From NCBI GenBank assembly GCA_030272585.1, contig BSYQ01000007.1:1740001-1804000 (forward strand): 64,000 nt of DNA. Direction: 5' to 3'. This DNA comes from Bryopsis sp. KO-2023. Its lineage: Eukaryota; Chlorophyta; Ulvophyceae; Bryopsidales; Bryopsidaceae. The translations under genes were made by a program, and so were the position numbers. The notes below the pieces were generated by a model, which saw only the letters and a program-made list of their open reading frames with translations, searched no databases and was not told the DNA's origin. Within the stretch, counting starts at the first letter, position 1, and each line of letters begins with the position of its first letter. This document shows, piece after piece, positions 12,915 to 24,368 of this stretch.

Positions 12915-13455
12915 GTCGTCCAAAGTCGTCGTTTCGCGCTCAGAAACTGTTCCAGTGACGAACAGAAGTCTTTCTATCAAAAGGGTTACTAATTTGTTCT
13001 GGACCCGTGGAAATCTGACTTTCCAGAAACGCCTGGTTCGATTCTGATTGATCACCGCTGACCCTGGGTAAACGGGCGCCGCCGCCACAACGCACGGGCA
13101 GCCCAATAGAGTTCGTTTTTCCGTTCAGCGTGGAACACTCTCTTCTGGCATGCATGTAAATTCCGAGAGAGGTGTTTACATGACACGAATCAAGACGATA
13201 AAAGACGTGAAAGAAAAACACACCTTTGGAGGCTTACATTGATTGGTGCACCTTTCACTCCTCACAGTAATGCATAAAGCTAACCTGACATCAGTTTCTT
13301 ACAACAGGAGACAATTGCTCTAAACATACACCCAGCAATCTCTCCTCAATACAAAGCGACACAGGATATAGCGCATCCCCCCCTCTCATAATTCAAATAA
13401 TCAACCGCCAAGTAAGAAAAATTTCGTGGCCATGTCTAAACCAAGGGAAGAACCA
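12915..13455. other. Spacer between two minus-strand genes
   Basis: This 541-bp spacer runs from the 3' end of the branching enzyme gene to the start of the RPA1-N-like gene. The part nearest 12915 should contain the promoter of the latter. An open frame continues upstream of the chosen ATG, so a longer N-terminus cannot be excluded. Confidence 0.4.
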
Positions 13456-16400
13456 TCAATGGTTTTCTGGGACCGGGCAATACACAACTGCTGTTCTGGA
13501 TGGTGATAAGACCTGCATGTAATGTGGGAAGTTTTCTCCATCTTGCGGTGAAGTGAAATGGTCGACATCCGCACCCAATCGCCCCACCCCCCCAAACTGG
13601 TGGGCATCGGAATCTAAAACTATCCTGTAGCGGCCTGGATTCGAAACTGGGACCTTCAGCAGACAAAAACACACGCACACATACTTTACTGCTCGTCTCA
13701 TGTAATAAAAAGCGAAACGCATCCACACAACTTTGTTGATAGACCCCCCGAAAAACCAACTTTGGGAAAAAACTGGCATCTTGGACCTCTGAATTTCATG
13801 CTGATCAAGAAAATAGCCATCCTTTTCACCTTGAATCCCTCGTAGGTCGAGAACGGCGAAAAGTTGAAAACAAACACAAGCGGGCCTCGCTCCGCCACAA
13901 TGACCTGATCTTCGTTGGAAACGAGAGTGGTTTGGCGATGGGGTGACCGCATGAATCCATGCTCTTCCTCAAAGTGCATCATGGCTCCATCCCACTCGTT
14001 CAACAATCGGTACTTCAAATGCTCACTGTCTACGAGACCCCACTGCCTGCGGCATTTTTCGTGGCTCCAGCCGTTACCTTCCCTGATCATAAACAAGAGA
14101 AACACCAACAATTTTCAAACCAAAAAAACAAAAAGGCAATAGATTCAGTCGGGGGGGGGGGTATTACACCGCAGTAGCTTCGTTGCTCTGCAGCCGTTGA
14201 CGCAAACATCTGATTCAGCCGTTGTCTGTGCCGTTACACCTCGTTCATCGTAACGTCGTTTCTTTTCTCCCTCTCGGAGTATGTACTTCAAAGCGTGCCA
14301 GCAGGGGTGGTGGTTGTGCGCAAGGTGGCACTAGCGAGAGATTTGCGGATGTCGGGTTGGCCCTGGGTTTAAGATTATCGTTGAGCGCTGATCCCTCGGG
14401 TTGGTTTTCCAGCACACGATCGGAGTCCTCTGCGGCGCGACCCCAAATATGGATGTGCCACTGACGGTAAAATCTATGCCAGCGCCCGCAAAGGCGAGGA
14501 ATGGAGAGCCGGAGAGTTGGGAATCGCCGGCGCTTCTCTTGACGATCGCAGTGTGGAGCTTGTTCGTGGTGGGCGCGTGGTGCTACGCGGATCCAGAAGC
14601 GGGCAAATGGGCGGTGATCGTTCTTCTCTTGGTCGCCGTCGGGGCTTATTGGACAGAGGTGCGCACCACATGTAAACGCGACGAACCCACACTCGTTTCC
14701 CAGCCTACGATTGGCGTTTCTCCGTCGCGGGATTCTCGTCGTGGAACGAAAAGCGGGTTTCCTTCTGGTCCGATTCGCTAGTGTAACGGCGAGGGTCATT
14801 TCGCACGTCTCTCCAGGTGCTTTCCAATCCAACGTTCAAAGACTTGCTCACCATGGATCGCGGCGAAGGAGCCAGGGAATATCTCTGCAGGCAGAAGAGC
14901 ACTCCCCCCACCGTCCAGATTCACGTGGAGTGCTTTCACGACGAAGTGCCCAATCTCAAGAAGCACACGCTCGGGAGCGACGTTCCGCCAGTGGAAGTTT
15001 TGACCTATGCTAACTCCAAAGATTTCCACTACGACCAATGGGATGATGTTTCCGGCTCATTGGAATGCCTGGCAGAGACTTGCCAGATAGTGGACCTCCA
15101 GTTGAGCAAGGTGCCACAGCCTCCGAAATTTACCAAAATATAAAAATCATTTTTTCACTATGCTGGAAGGTCAGCCAACCGACATGGCAAAAACCTGATG
15201 CGATCTAACCTGGCTTGAAGAAATGCTGGATGCGAAAATCTGCAGCAAAGATTTAACCCTATTTGTCTTACCAAAGAGTTTCATGCTCCATCGAAACGCG
15301 TGTGCAGGTGCTCCAGATTCCCGATCAATACACATGGAATCTTTACCAAACGAAGAAACGTAATTTTGCAATGGACAACTGGAAAGACGAGAAGTGCGAA
15401 GTCAGCGACCGGATCTTCGTGGAGGGTTTCAAGCAGCGCATCGTCGCATTCAAAGACATCGAAAGCAGATCGTGGTTGATTTCCCCCGGAGCATACATCT
15501 TTTTCTCGGTGATCGGCATGACATGGCCCTACCGTTTGTTCGTGCGAGGCAAATGGTGCAAAATCAAAATGCCATTGAGGAAGACCATCCGTGTTTTCGC
15601 ACCGACGGGGGCCTTAGAAAAGAGCATCGTTGCGGCGTATCAATAAGTGCATGCATCGAGCATCCCAAGCGAAACATGCATGCATGCATAAAATGCATGT
15701 ATGCATGCATATGACGAACTTCAGTAGATATACGGGTCGAAAAAGCGGATTTTATGCTCCCCTGAGTCAAGGAGCAGGACTGTACGTGGTAGAGATATTC
15801 AATCATATTCCTCTAGGTGGAATAACGGACTATATATATATTGCACGAGCATGACTGGATCGCCGCTGCTTTGCTCTCGAGCGAAGAAACGAATGAAACG
15901 GGATGGGTGATTTTTCAAAACCGGTTAGATCTATTCACCGTGCTTGGGTTTCCAATATTTTCTACTTGATGTTTCTGGCCACCCTCTCCTTACCCACAAG
16001 CAACCTTTTTTTATTTATTTCCCCCAAACTAGGATTTTTCCGGGCCATTTTTTTCTCTTATTCTGTGTTTGGGCGGTTCAGGATTTTTCACTATGTTAGA
16101 GTTTTGTAGGAATCTTGTTCTAGTCATATCCAGAACAATTATGAGTGGAATAATCAACGTCAGTGTGTTTTTTAGCTAGGTTCAAAAAAATATCACAATT
16201 GGGCGGGGTTACACAATTCAATACCTCAAATCGATGTGATGTGATGTGATGTGAAAAAAAGGTCGCGCGGTCATCAAAAAGAACAATAGAGCAAAATTGA
16301 GAGCAGGAAAAAAAGGGGAAGAATATATAGGTTCTTTTCAAACTTGCGTGATTTTTTTTTGGTTGATTCAAAAATGCTCCAAACAAAGAAATCTATTAAT

Positions 16401-19400
16401 AGATCGGACGAAAAAAAGAGAGAATAATTTCAATATAGTGTCGGTCTTATGTTGGCAAATCAAACTGATCTTAAACGGCAGCGCTCACTCAAAAAACATA
16501 GTCGCTGTCAGCTTTTTTTTTTTTTGGCAGGGAGGGGGGGATGTACATTTTTTTTTCTTTGTTCTTTTTCTCAGCAGTAAGGAGCTCAGTGACCGATGTG
16601 GGGATATCGGCAAATAGAGGTTTGTTTATTTCCTTCCTGGTCATGTGAGAGGAGAGTGTCAATTTTGACTTCCTCAAAAGCTCCTTGTTTGAGCCTGATG
16701 CAATGGTTTGGTACACTTGTTGGTAACTTTTGTTTTTTTTAAATCTGTTTTTGAACTGAAAATCTGAAGCGCCTGGATTTTAAATTGAGCAGTGACTGAT
16801 CCAATCGTCTGTCCACTAACAGGAATCCATTCACCTTATTCTTTGTTTCTACCAAGAACGACCGGCTCTTTTGTAAGTACACTCAATTGTATTTAGTGTA
16901 ATAGTCCCAGTAATAGCGCAGGCCACACTAATTTATGGAAAACCAAAACGGTAACAAGTTTCGATTTTGGAAATACACGCTATTTTCTGTTTTCCGAAGT
17001 TTCTGCCGTTTACGGAAATAGTGTGGGCTACACTAAATACGATTAAGAGGTGTAGCTGAAATACAGATGTACATGTATCAATATATATCTATATATGTAT
17101 GTATGTATATTCGGTTAGGTCTCAGCCTCACCTTGGAAAGTCCAGCCAGTCAGGATGACCGAATTCGTTGCCCATGAAGTTCAGCCAAGCATCTCCTCCG
17201 AGGGCCATGGTAACGAGTCGCACAATTTTGTGCAGTGCAAAGCCACGTTCGACGACAGCGGAAGATGAGTCCAAGGCAGTCATGTTCGTGTACATCTCAG
17301 GCCCGATCAATTTAAATGCTGCAAACCAGGCAAAACGCAAGCATCTCAGCAGACCTTCCATCGGTTGGCAAGCCGATGCAACAACTGACTGGTAGTTTAA
17401 TGAGTCTGTGGTGATGTGTATGTATGTACGGCTGATAAAGAAAAAAAAAAAAGCCAGGGGGGTGTCCAGGCACCACCTCGAGCAAACCAATTTTGTGGAG
17501 AGTCGAGAAAAGCATCAAAAAAAAAAAACTTCTCACCGAAGGTCTGGCCACCGACGAGACACTGATCATGCGATTCCAAATAGGCCACCGTCTTTTCGGT
17601 GGTGCGTCTGTTTCCCAAGAAATCCACAATGGATTGCATCGACCAATCCTCATCCTTCGTGGTGTCCACTATCTCAAACCACTTATCAGGAAGTCCCATG
17701 CCCAACCTGAATCCAAACGAAAAAACACAAACGTGTAACAGTACAGTCAGAAGATGGTGATTCATCCATGTCTCTCTCCCAAAATATCTGTGGTCCCTGC
17801 AAAGCCTGCCAACAATACGCACCATACTTATTCAGAACTGCATTCCGACCTGTAGTCAAATCCGATTCCCCCTTCATGCACAGGTCGACACATGCCTGGC
17901 ATTCCCGAAACGTCCTCCGAAATCGTCACAGCCTTTTCACCACACCAAACCACATGAGTAATCAGACAACCTTTTCACGTCGTTTTTCACTTCATATGTT
18001 CGTTTATGCATCAACCCCCAAAACAAATAGAAAAACAAGAAAAACATCAGAATGGCAAAACCAAGTTTTGGTGGAGCCGCACAACTCGCAGAGCGGTGCC
18101 AGAAGAACGTTTTCATGTCTTCCAGGAAAACCACCACAGCACCTTATTTATGTTGCACCTCACAAATCGTCCCATCCCATCAAAACTAGTTTTCCTGTAG
18201 AAGCCAAGGTTTTTTTTTTTAACGCGTTTAGTTTTAAATAAAAATCACCTGGGGAAGCAAATCGTGTACCAACTTGTTTGCCAACATCAGATACACCACA
18301 GCATCGACGTCTGTAGCTGTGGAAAAATATTCTTCGTAGTTCCCAGAGAAACTGTAATCGATCCCGTGGTGATGGTACAACATGCTGGTCACCCCATCAA
18401 ATCGAAATCCATCGAACCTATCCACAAAACCAAATCCGCCCAATCAACTCAGAACCTCCCGATAAAAATAGACATATCAGTAGGAAATGCGGATTGGGGG
18501 GAGGAGGAGGAGGAGGGTTGGAGAAAAAACTGGCGAACGAAAAACACGGGAGGAAAGAGACAGAAATAACAGGTTCAATGCTCCAAAAGATATGAAAGTT
18601 GGTGGAAACACTTGATCCATGAGTTTTTACCTGTACTCTTCGATCCACCAGGACAAATTGGACAGCAAGTATTTCAGAACCTCCCAATTTCTGTAGTTTG
18701 GCAGCCGGCTGTCCCAGAGCTGCCATCAACACACAAACACACACAAGTGCCTTCAAGTTCTTAAATACACAAACCTTGTGTGCATTAGAATCCTTCCATC
18801 AAGCAAAGATCACGTGGATCAGAGCAGCATACCCACCATGTTTACACTGTGAATGGGCAGCATGAGGCTTTCTTGATCAAACACATTTTTGGAAAATGAA
18901 AAAGAAAAAAAAACACATATTCTGTGCAAACCTCCCAGAATGACCAGTTCCTTTCAACAGAAATCGTATCAAGCGCCACCTCACATTCTCACATGTCTGA
19001 CTTTTCAAAATCAACCCTTCAGAAACGAAACGCTCACTGCAAGTTTCACCTTGTGATAGCCCCTCTCGCCAGGATAGAAATAATTCATTTCCTCAGCCTG
19101 CCCCATGTCGAACCCAGCCAGCCCATCCACGGTATTCTTAGATACGTGACTATGTACGACATCCAGGAGAACCAAGAGGCCGTGTCCGTGGGCTGCGTCG
19201 ATCAATTTTTTCAATTCTTCGGGATTGCCACAGCGGCTGCTCACTGCAAAGGGACTGGTTACATGGTAACCAAACGATGCATAATAGACATGCTCTTGAA
19301 CCGCCATGAGCTGAATCGCATTGTACCCTTGCTTTGCAATGCGTGGGATGATGTGTTCTGAAAGGACACATCAATTCTGTGAATATCCAGATCTCCTACA

Positions 19401-21272
19401 TTTAATCCACATTTACCTCAGAGCATATGAGAAACCCTGATGGAATGCATTCACCCTTTGTGACCTGGGCGGCTTCTCAGGAATATGTACGTGTTATTAA
19501 AGAATCAACACGGAATTTTACTCAGATTTTCGTTTCCAAGGTGCTAGGCACTTTTACGAGGGATTTTTACTTGGTTTGCTTTATTTTTAGATGCAACTGT
19601 GGAGGGTTCGCTATAGCTGACTTTGTTTGAGCTGGATTTTGATTCAGCAAAGATCCAGTCCATATCTTCTGGAAGATTAGTCATACCTGCAAATTCCCAA
19701 TAGGATGCGACACGAGGTTCTTGACTGCTCATCCCAACGTGGGCTTCATAAATCCTCAGTGATCCATACACGTTTGGTCGCTGGTGCTGCCTTCATCGAC
19801 ACCATGTCAAAAACAACCACCTCCATTCAAACACTCTGCATCGACCCACTCCACCAACCTTTTTTTTCATCCTCTCACCAGAAGCAATGCCGTTTTCAGC
19901 GACCGTTTTCTTGCCCCGACAGATGACCCTCTCCATGCACTTACCAAATCATCAACACAGATTCCGGGTGGGTTCTTTATGGATGTGACAGGTGGTGAAA
20001 AAAGGTTGTGTGTTTTTGATGGGAACTCTTACCAATTGTGGCGCTCGTGATGGGGGGGGTCCCAGTGGAGGGCATCGTAATCAATAGCTCTGCCATCGTC
20101 ACCAGGGGCTGCATATTTTGTCCAAGCCGGAAGGACATCTGTCCACCAACCATCGTGGTGCTGCAAGCGGATTTTCACTCGAGAGAGATGTGGGACCCCA
20201 CTGGAACCATCCATATCTATTTTAAGAAAATACACACACACATATCACTCCTTTTCCCTATCGTTTTCAAAAAGAACACACTGCTACCATGTTTTTCTGA
20301 AGGTTTATATGCACTCTTCATCGAGGTTCTACAGAGGCACAAAAAGGGGCTGGAGAATTCGTTAAGAAAAGCGATCGATGGAATTTCGTTCGACTTGACA
20401 AGAGTAACCTACGATAAGCCTTGAACTGTCGTATTAAAGTAATCACTCACTGTCTGGGATTTTGCATGTCCACACTCCAAACTGATCTCTTTCCATCCAC
20501 GTCCCATGCCAATTGTTGAAATCGCCGATCATTTGGGCTGCCACTGCTCCTGGAGCCCATTCTCGGTACACAGTGCAACCCTCCTCTCTCGAAATACCAT
20601 AGTGATTGTAACCCTGAGGAACAAATCCATACGATTTATGCTAAAATTGAGTATTTGAGGCTTTGAGCAAACGAGGAATAGTGGCCTAGTGAAATGCTGT
20701 TCGCAGCCAGGCCAGAACCGAATGCTGTGGAGCTCTACCGTTGCGAAATCCTTCAGACTCTTGGAATACTGGCAAATTTTGTTCAAGGTGTCCTGATAGC
20801 GCTCCCATCGATACTGCAAATGGCCTTCATGATCGGCCAGCAGCGGGTCCACCTTGATCACCCCCTGCACAGAATTCAAACGCACCAAACTCACCATCAG
20901 GTGCCTACATTTTCACAGGGGTGATCTCTCTTTGAATCATGACCGACCCTAATTTCGTTGATTTTCAGAAACGAGTTCATCAAAGTTGAGGATTTGGATC
21001 CATCATGCATGTCGAATCAACGATTCTCCAATTGTTGATGCGTGAGTTTCGTCCAACGGGTATTCCCTCACCAAGACGTCGGAGGTCGCGCCGCCACCAC
21101 GTGACTGCCCTTCTTGAGCCGATACCCTCAAGGGCCTGACTCTCTGGATCGCATTCTTAGGGCCGATCGAATAAGCACCGGGACGCGGGGGTGTTTGATC
21201 AATCTTGACTCGCTGCCCTGGATAGCACCGAGGTTGATGTAGTTTCAAACGAGGAGTGGCCCCACTCGACAT
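13456..21272 (-). CDS. 1,4-alpha-glucan (starch) branching enzyme, GH13
   Basis: Thirteen exons join in frame to 744 aa: 21072-21272, 20739-20864, 20451-20613, 20033-20216, 19687-19790, 19050-19357, 18631-18719, 18249-18417, 17850-17932, 17537-17706, 17132-17318, 13830-14082, 13456-13653. The enzyme cuts an alpha-1,4 glucan chain and rejoins it as an alpha-1,6 branch. After a leader of about 100 aa comes a CBM48 segment ([16 protein letters not shown]), then the catalytic barrel: [46 protein letters not shown] (nucleophile Asp near residue 397), EDVSGMPGM (acid/base Glu) and ESHDQ. The C-terminal beta domain has DSDAHQFGG and VDHFTSP. It is closer to plant and eukaryotic enzymes than to bacterial GlgB. 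The intron 14083-17131 (3,049 bp) holds another gene on the opposite strand. The leader could be a transit peptide, but plastid targeting is not certain. Confidence 0.95.
14449..15646 (+). CDS. TMEM151-like membrane protein, nested in a GBE intron
   Basis: Three exons (14449-14658, 14817-15110, 15308-15646) join in frame to 280 aa. There are two hydrophobic segments near the N-terminus ([17 protein letters not shown] and [15 protein letters not shown]) and another toward the C-terminus ([21 protein letters not shown], split here as [12 protein letters not shown] and MTWPYRLFV). Between them is a soluble part with [11 protein letters not shown], a conserved-looking DVSGSLECL, and [12 protein letters not shown]. 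This order resembles TMEM151 family proteins, where a CYHY core and a DVSKEL motif are followed by a late membrane segment. Function is unknown in that family. The gene sits wholly inside the 3-kb intron of the branching enzyme gene and is transcribed in the opposite direction. Family assignment is from motif memory and is moderate; the gene model itself is good. Confidence 0.65.
15647..16887. other. Remainder of the large GBE intron
   Basis: I see no exon in this part of the intron. It contains the 3' side of the nested gene, T-rich stretches and a GATGT microsatellite (about 16232-16252). Confidence 0.5.
15670..15713. repeat. GCAT-rich palindromic run
   Basis: Tandem ATGC/GCAT units (catgcatgcatgc, then atgcatgtatgcatgcat) form a self-complementary stretch just after the stop of the nested gene, in its likely 3' UTR. 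It can fold into a hairpin. No function is implied. Confidence 0.7.
16889..17043. mobile_element. Putative short inverted-repeat element inside the GBE intron
   Basis: A GTATTTAGTGTA box near 16893 is matched by its inverse TACACTAAATAC ending near 17041. Inside these arms a second pair (GGCCACACTA and TAGTGTGGGC) is also inverted, so the segment of about 155 bp is a two-step imperfect palindrome. It has no coding capacity and I cannot identify a clear target duplication. It could be a MITE or a non-mobile hairpin. Confidence 0.45.
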
Positions 21273-21487
21273 ACGGGAGGAGGTAAAACGAAAACACACA
21301 AGAGAAAGATTCCGCAAAAATATGCAATCGTCTTCCACGATTTGCCCTCGAAACAACCCCACCTCGGAGATTGATGTCCCGTGGATCGTGACGGATGCTA
21401 CGAGATTGGTGTCGGTAACAGATTGGTGCTTGTTTCGCGTCATTTTAGATACGCCAGATCGCCAGGTCTTGTTGGAGGCAGTTCGAC
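21273..21487. promoter_or_regulatory. Short divergent promoter region, GBE and HEMD
   Basis: Only 215 bp separate the ATG of the branching enzyme (-) from the ATG of uroporphyrinogen-III synthase (+), so the two genes share or abut their promoters. I see no clear TATA box. Both ATG positions are inferred from the first in-frame exon. Confidence 0.55.
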
Positions 21488-23732
21488 ATGGCGGCTCTAG
21501 CCCAAGCATCCAGACCGCTTGCGTCGCGTTCCGAGCTGCCCCTGCTGAACAGGAGAGTATTGATAACAGGTGGCTTTTTCCCCCTTTTCGCTCGCTCCAG
21601 TGACTGGTCAGTCCTTTGCAGATGTCGGAATTAGTCACAGTACTTTGACATGGTTTGTATATTTTTAGAATCAGCATGGGATCAACTCTGGAATTCATTC
21701 TTCAAAGGATGTCGATGCAAGCATGTGAATAAAGAGTTGATGTTGTCCAGAATCTCACTGTACAGCTGATGTGTTTGCAAGCTCCTCGACAGTACGCCAG
21801 CAAACTGGGGAGTTATTTGCTGGATGCTGGTGCCCGGCCCATCTGGGTTCCAGCCATCGAAGTCACGAGCTTGCCTGAGCAAGAAACCTTTGAAGTGAGA
21901 CTGGGCAACCGATTGTCGCTGCTGTGGTGGTGGGTTTTTACATACGTCTTGCCTTTGTTGTTTTTTTGGCCTGTATATTGTTGGATAAAGACATTCCAGT
22001 TCCTCAGCTGACATTGGTTAATTTAGTAGTCAAGGCAATATCTTGCATCCAAAGGATATGTTGCAAATTACAATAAAATGAACCGTTGGAGTTTGCAGTG
22101 CCACAATAAGAAATAAGCATATGCCTTGTGTGTGAATAAAAATTATGACATGATTTAGGCTTTTTTTTGTTGTGTGTATGTGGCATTGACAGCTTGATGG
22201 CATCTTGACCTCCCTGAAGGATTTCACTCACTTGGCATTTACTTCAAAAAATGGCATACATGCAGTCATGGATCAATTGGTTGTAAAACAAGGAGGTGAA
22301 TCAAGAGTTGGTCAGAATAAAAGCGGGGCATCCACCTTCAGTATTGTATCTGTTGATTTTTTTATGGAGTTCATCCAGCCCTCCTGCAAACTCCAGTGTC
22401 TTTCTTGTTTGTGTTTGCAGCAATTTCTAAAAATAGAAATAACAAGAGATATGAGTCTGTAGCTTGCCTCATATATAGTCGTGTAACTCTCGAGATCGAA
22501 TGTATTGTAGGGTTCGACCAGGCTGTCAAATTCATCCAAAGCAGCAAAATTAAACTCTGTGCTCTGGGAGCCGATGCCCTGGTTCTTCAAAGCATGGGCC
22601 TAGTGGCTGACGTTCAACCGAAAGAGGTAAGCATTGGTGTCGAGAAAAGAATGCAGTCACTTTCTTATGTGTTGTTGAATGTGCTTTTTTTCACCGTACA
22701 CCCTCAACGTCCTAATTGGATCAGCTGTCAAGTTTTCATATTGAGGTTACGTGGGCTTGGTCTAGGGAGCTTGAATTTGAGAATAGTTTTTCGGGTCTTT
22801 GTTTGGATTGCAGGCGAGCACTCTTGGGTTGGTGCGTGAATTCGTGGAAAGAAATGAAGCGGACGGGGCTGCTGTTCTGTGCCCCGTTCCAAGCGTAAGA
22901 GGTGATGCTGATATTCTCCAATCTTTCCCGAATTTCAACCATTCGAAACTGGACAGTCCCCAAAACAACAGCCTCGCTCATGTCTTCTGTTCTCCAGTGA
23001 CTCCTCAGCACAACTTCATGGAGTGGTGTTTCAAGATGCTGCAATCGCCAGCCAGTGAGATTTGAACAGCCCAGTGCAGTTCCTGTAATGTCTGAACCAG
23101 TGGGTGTCTTTTTTCTTTTCGATATCGAAGGTGGCTTGGTTGAGCCTCCGATAGTTCCCAGATTCCTGGCAGCCTTGGAGGCCTCGGGTGCAGAGCCTCA
23201 TCGGATAGATGCTTACGTAACCCAAATCGGCTCGACACCTGAGCAATGTATAGCCGAGAAAGAACTGCTTTCCTCCGGAGACATCGATGCCATCATATTC
23301 TCGTCAACTGCGGAAGTAGGGATCTAGACACACACGCTGCAATAGCCCAAGCTCTGGAATTTGCGACACATTTCCTGTGTGTGCCGGCTTCTCCCATCGA
23401 TAACACATGTTTTCAGTAAAACACGACATTGTTATTTTTCCATGAACCCAATTTTATATTATAAATTCTCCCTGATGCTCAATCCAAGAGCTTCCCTGAA
23501 CTGTGGGTGCTTTGATTTTTAGGCGCAAGGGTTGGTGCAGTTGATGGGTTCGGTCGACATAATTGGACAAGCTGTGGAAAATCATGGTGTGATCCTGGCT
23601 GCACACGGGCCTTATACTGCAAAAGGGGCCGGAGAAGTTTTGGGAATGGACATATCATGTGTGTCCAAGAGTTTTTCAACATTTGAAGGGGTCGTCGCTG
23701 CATTGGAAGCGGCCTACAGCAAAAACCCATGA
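21488..23732 (+). CDS. Uroporphyrinogen-III synthase (HemD family)
   Basis: Seven exons join in frame to 298 aa: 21488-21569, 21782-21894, 22193-22279, 22495-22626, 22814-22901, 23131-23315, 23523-23732. The enzyme cyclises hydroxymethylbilane with inversion of ring D, the branch-point step to heme, siroheme and chlorophyll. Visible signatures are RRVLITAPRQYASKLG and LLDAGARPIWVPAIEV at the N-terminus, HLAFTSKNGI, LCALGADA, VLCPVPSV, AYVTQIG, IIFSSTAEAQGL and a late ILAAHGPYTAKGA. The pattern resembles plant and cyanobacterial proteins. The family is poorly conserved, so the whole series of motifs is the evidence. The leader before RRVLIT is about 20 residues, short for a transit peptide; an upstream exon is possible. 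The acceptor at 22494 was chosen because it keeps phase. Confidence 0.85.
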
Positions 23733-24368
23733 CATCTCAATGCTGGTCCCAGAATTGACTATGAATTCATCAAGACTGAATGCCTCGTTCACCTGTCCAT
23801 GTGTAAACTAGTGGTGTTTGTTTGACAGACTGGTGGTGGTGTTCAAGGGGGGTATGGTATTGTCTTTTATCACACCAAGGATGAAATTGGGAAGCATGTG
23901 TGAAGCACAAGCCTTGCCATTTCCTTCGATAAATGAGATGTCGACAACTGCAACCCAAAAATGCCTACCACAACATTCCGACCTTATCATTTCATATGAG
24001 CAACACACAAAGGCTGTCAGTCATCATTGTGACCCTCTTTGCACCCTGTTGAGCCCCATTTTAAATTCCTTCTGATTGGAAGAGGAAGACACATCAGTGA
24101 AGCGCATGCCAGGTTTGACCCCAACTCACCGCCACTAACAGAGAAAATGATAAAATCTCTGGCTCCCAGCCCAAGGTAAAAATAGCAAATTCTTGGGAAT
24201 CTTTCGAGGGGGCCACAATTATTACCAGTCCTTCTTGGCAAGCACTCCTACCTCAGATCGAAGGCACAAGCCTTGAAAGTCGTACACCCTAGAATGCTTG
24301 TCCACAAAATTGTGCATCACCATATGGTACCTTGCGGATGAAATTCCTTTCCTGATTTTTTGGAAAGG
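23733..24368. other. Spacer between HEMD and FKBP genes
   Basis: This spacer of about 640 bp lies between two plus-strand genes. Its open frames on both strands carry no recognisable domain. Confidence 0.45.
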
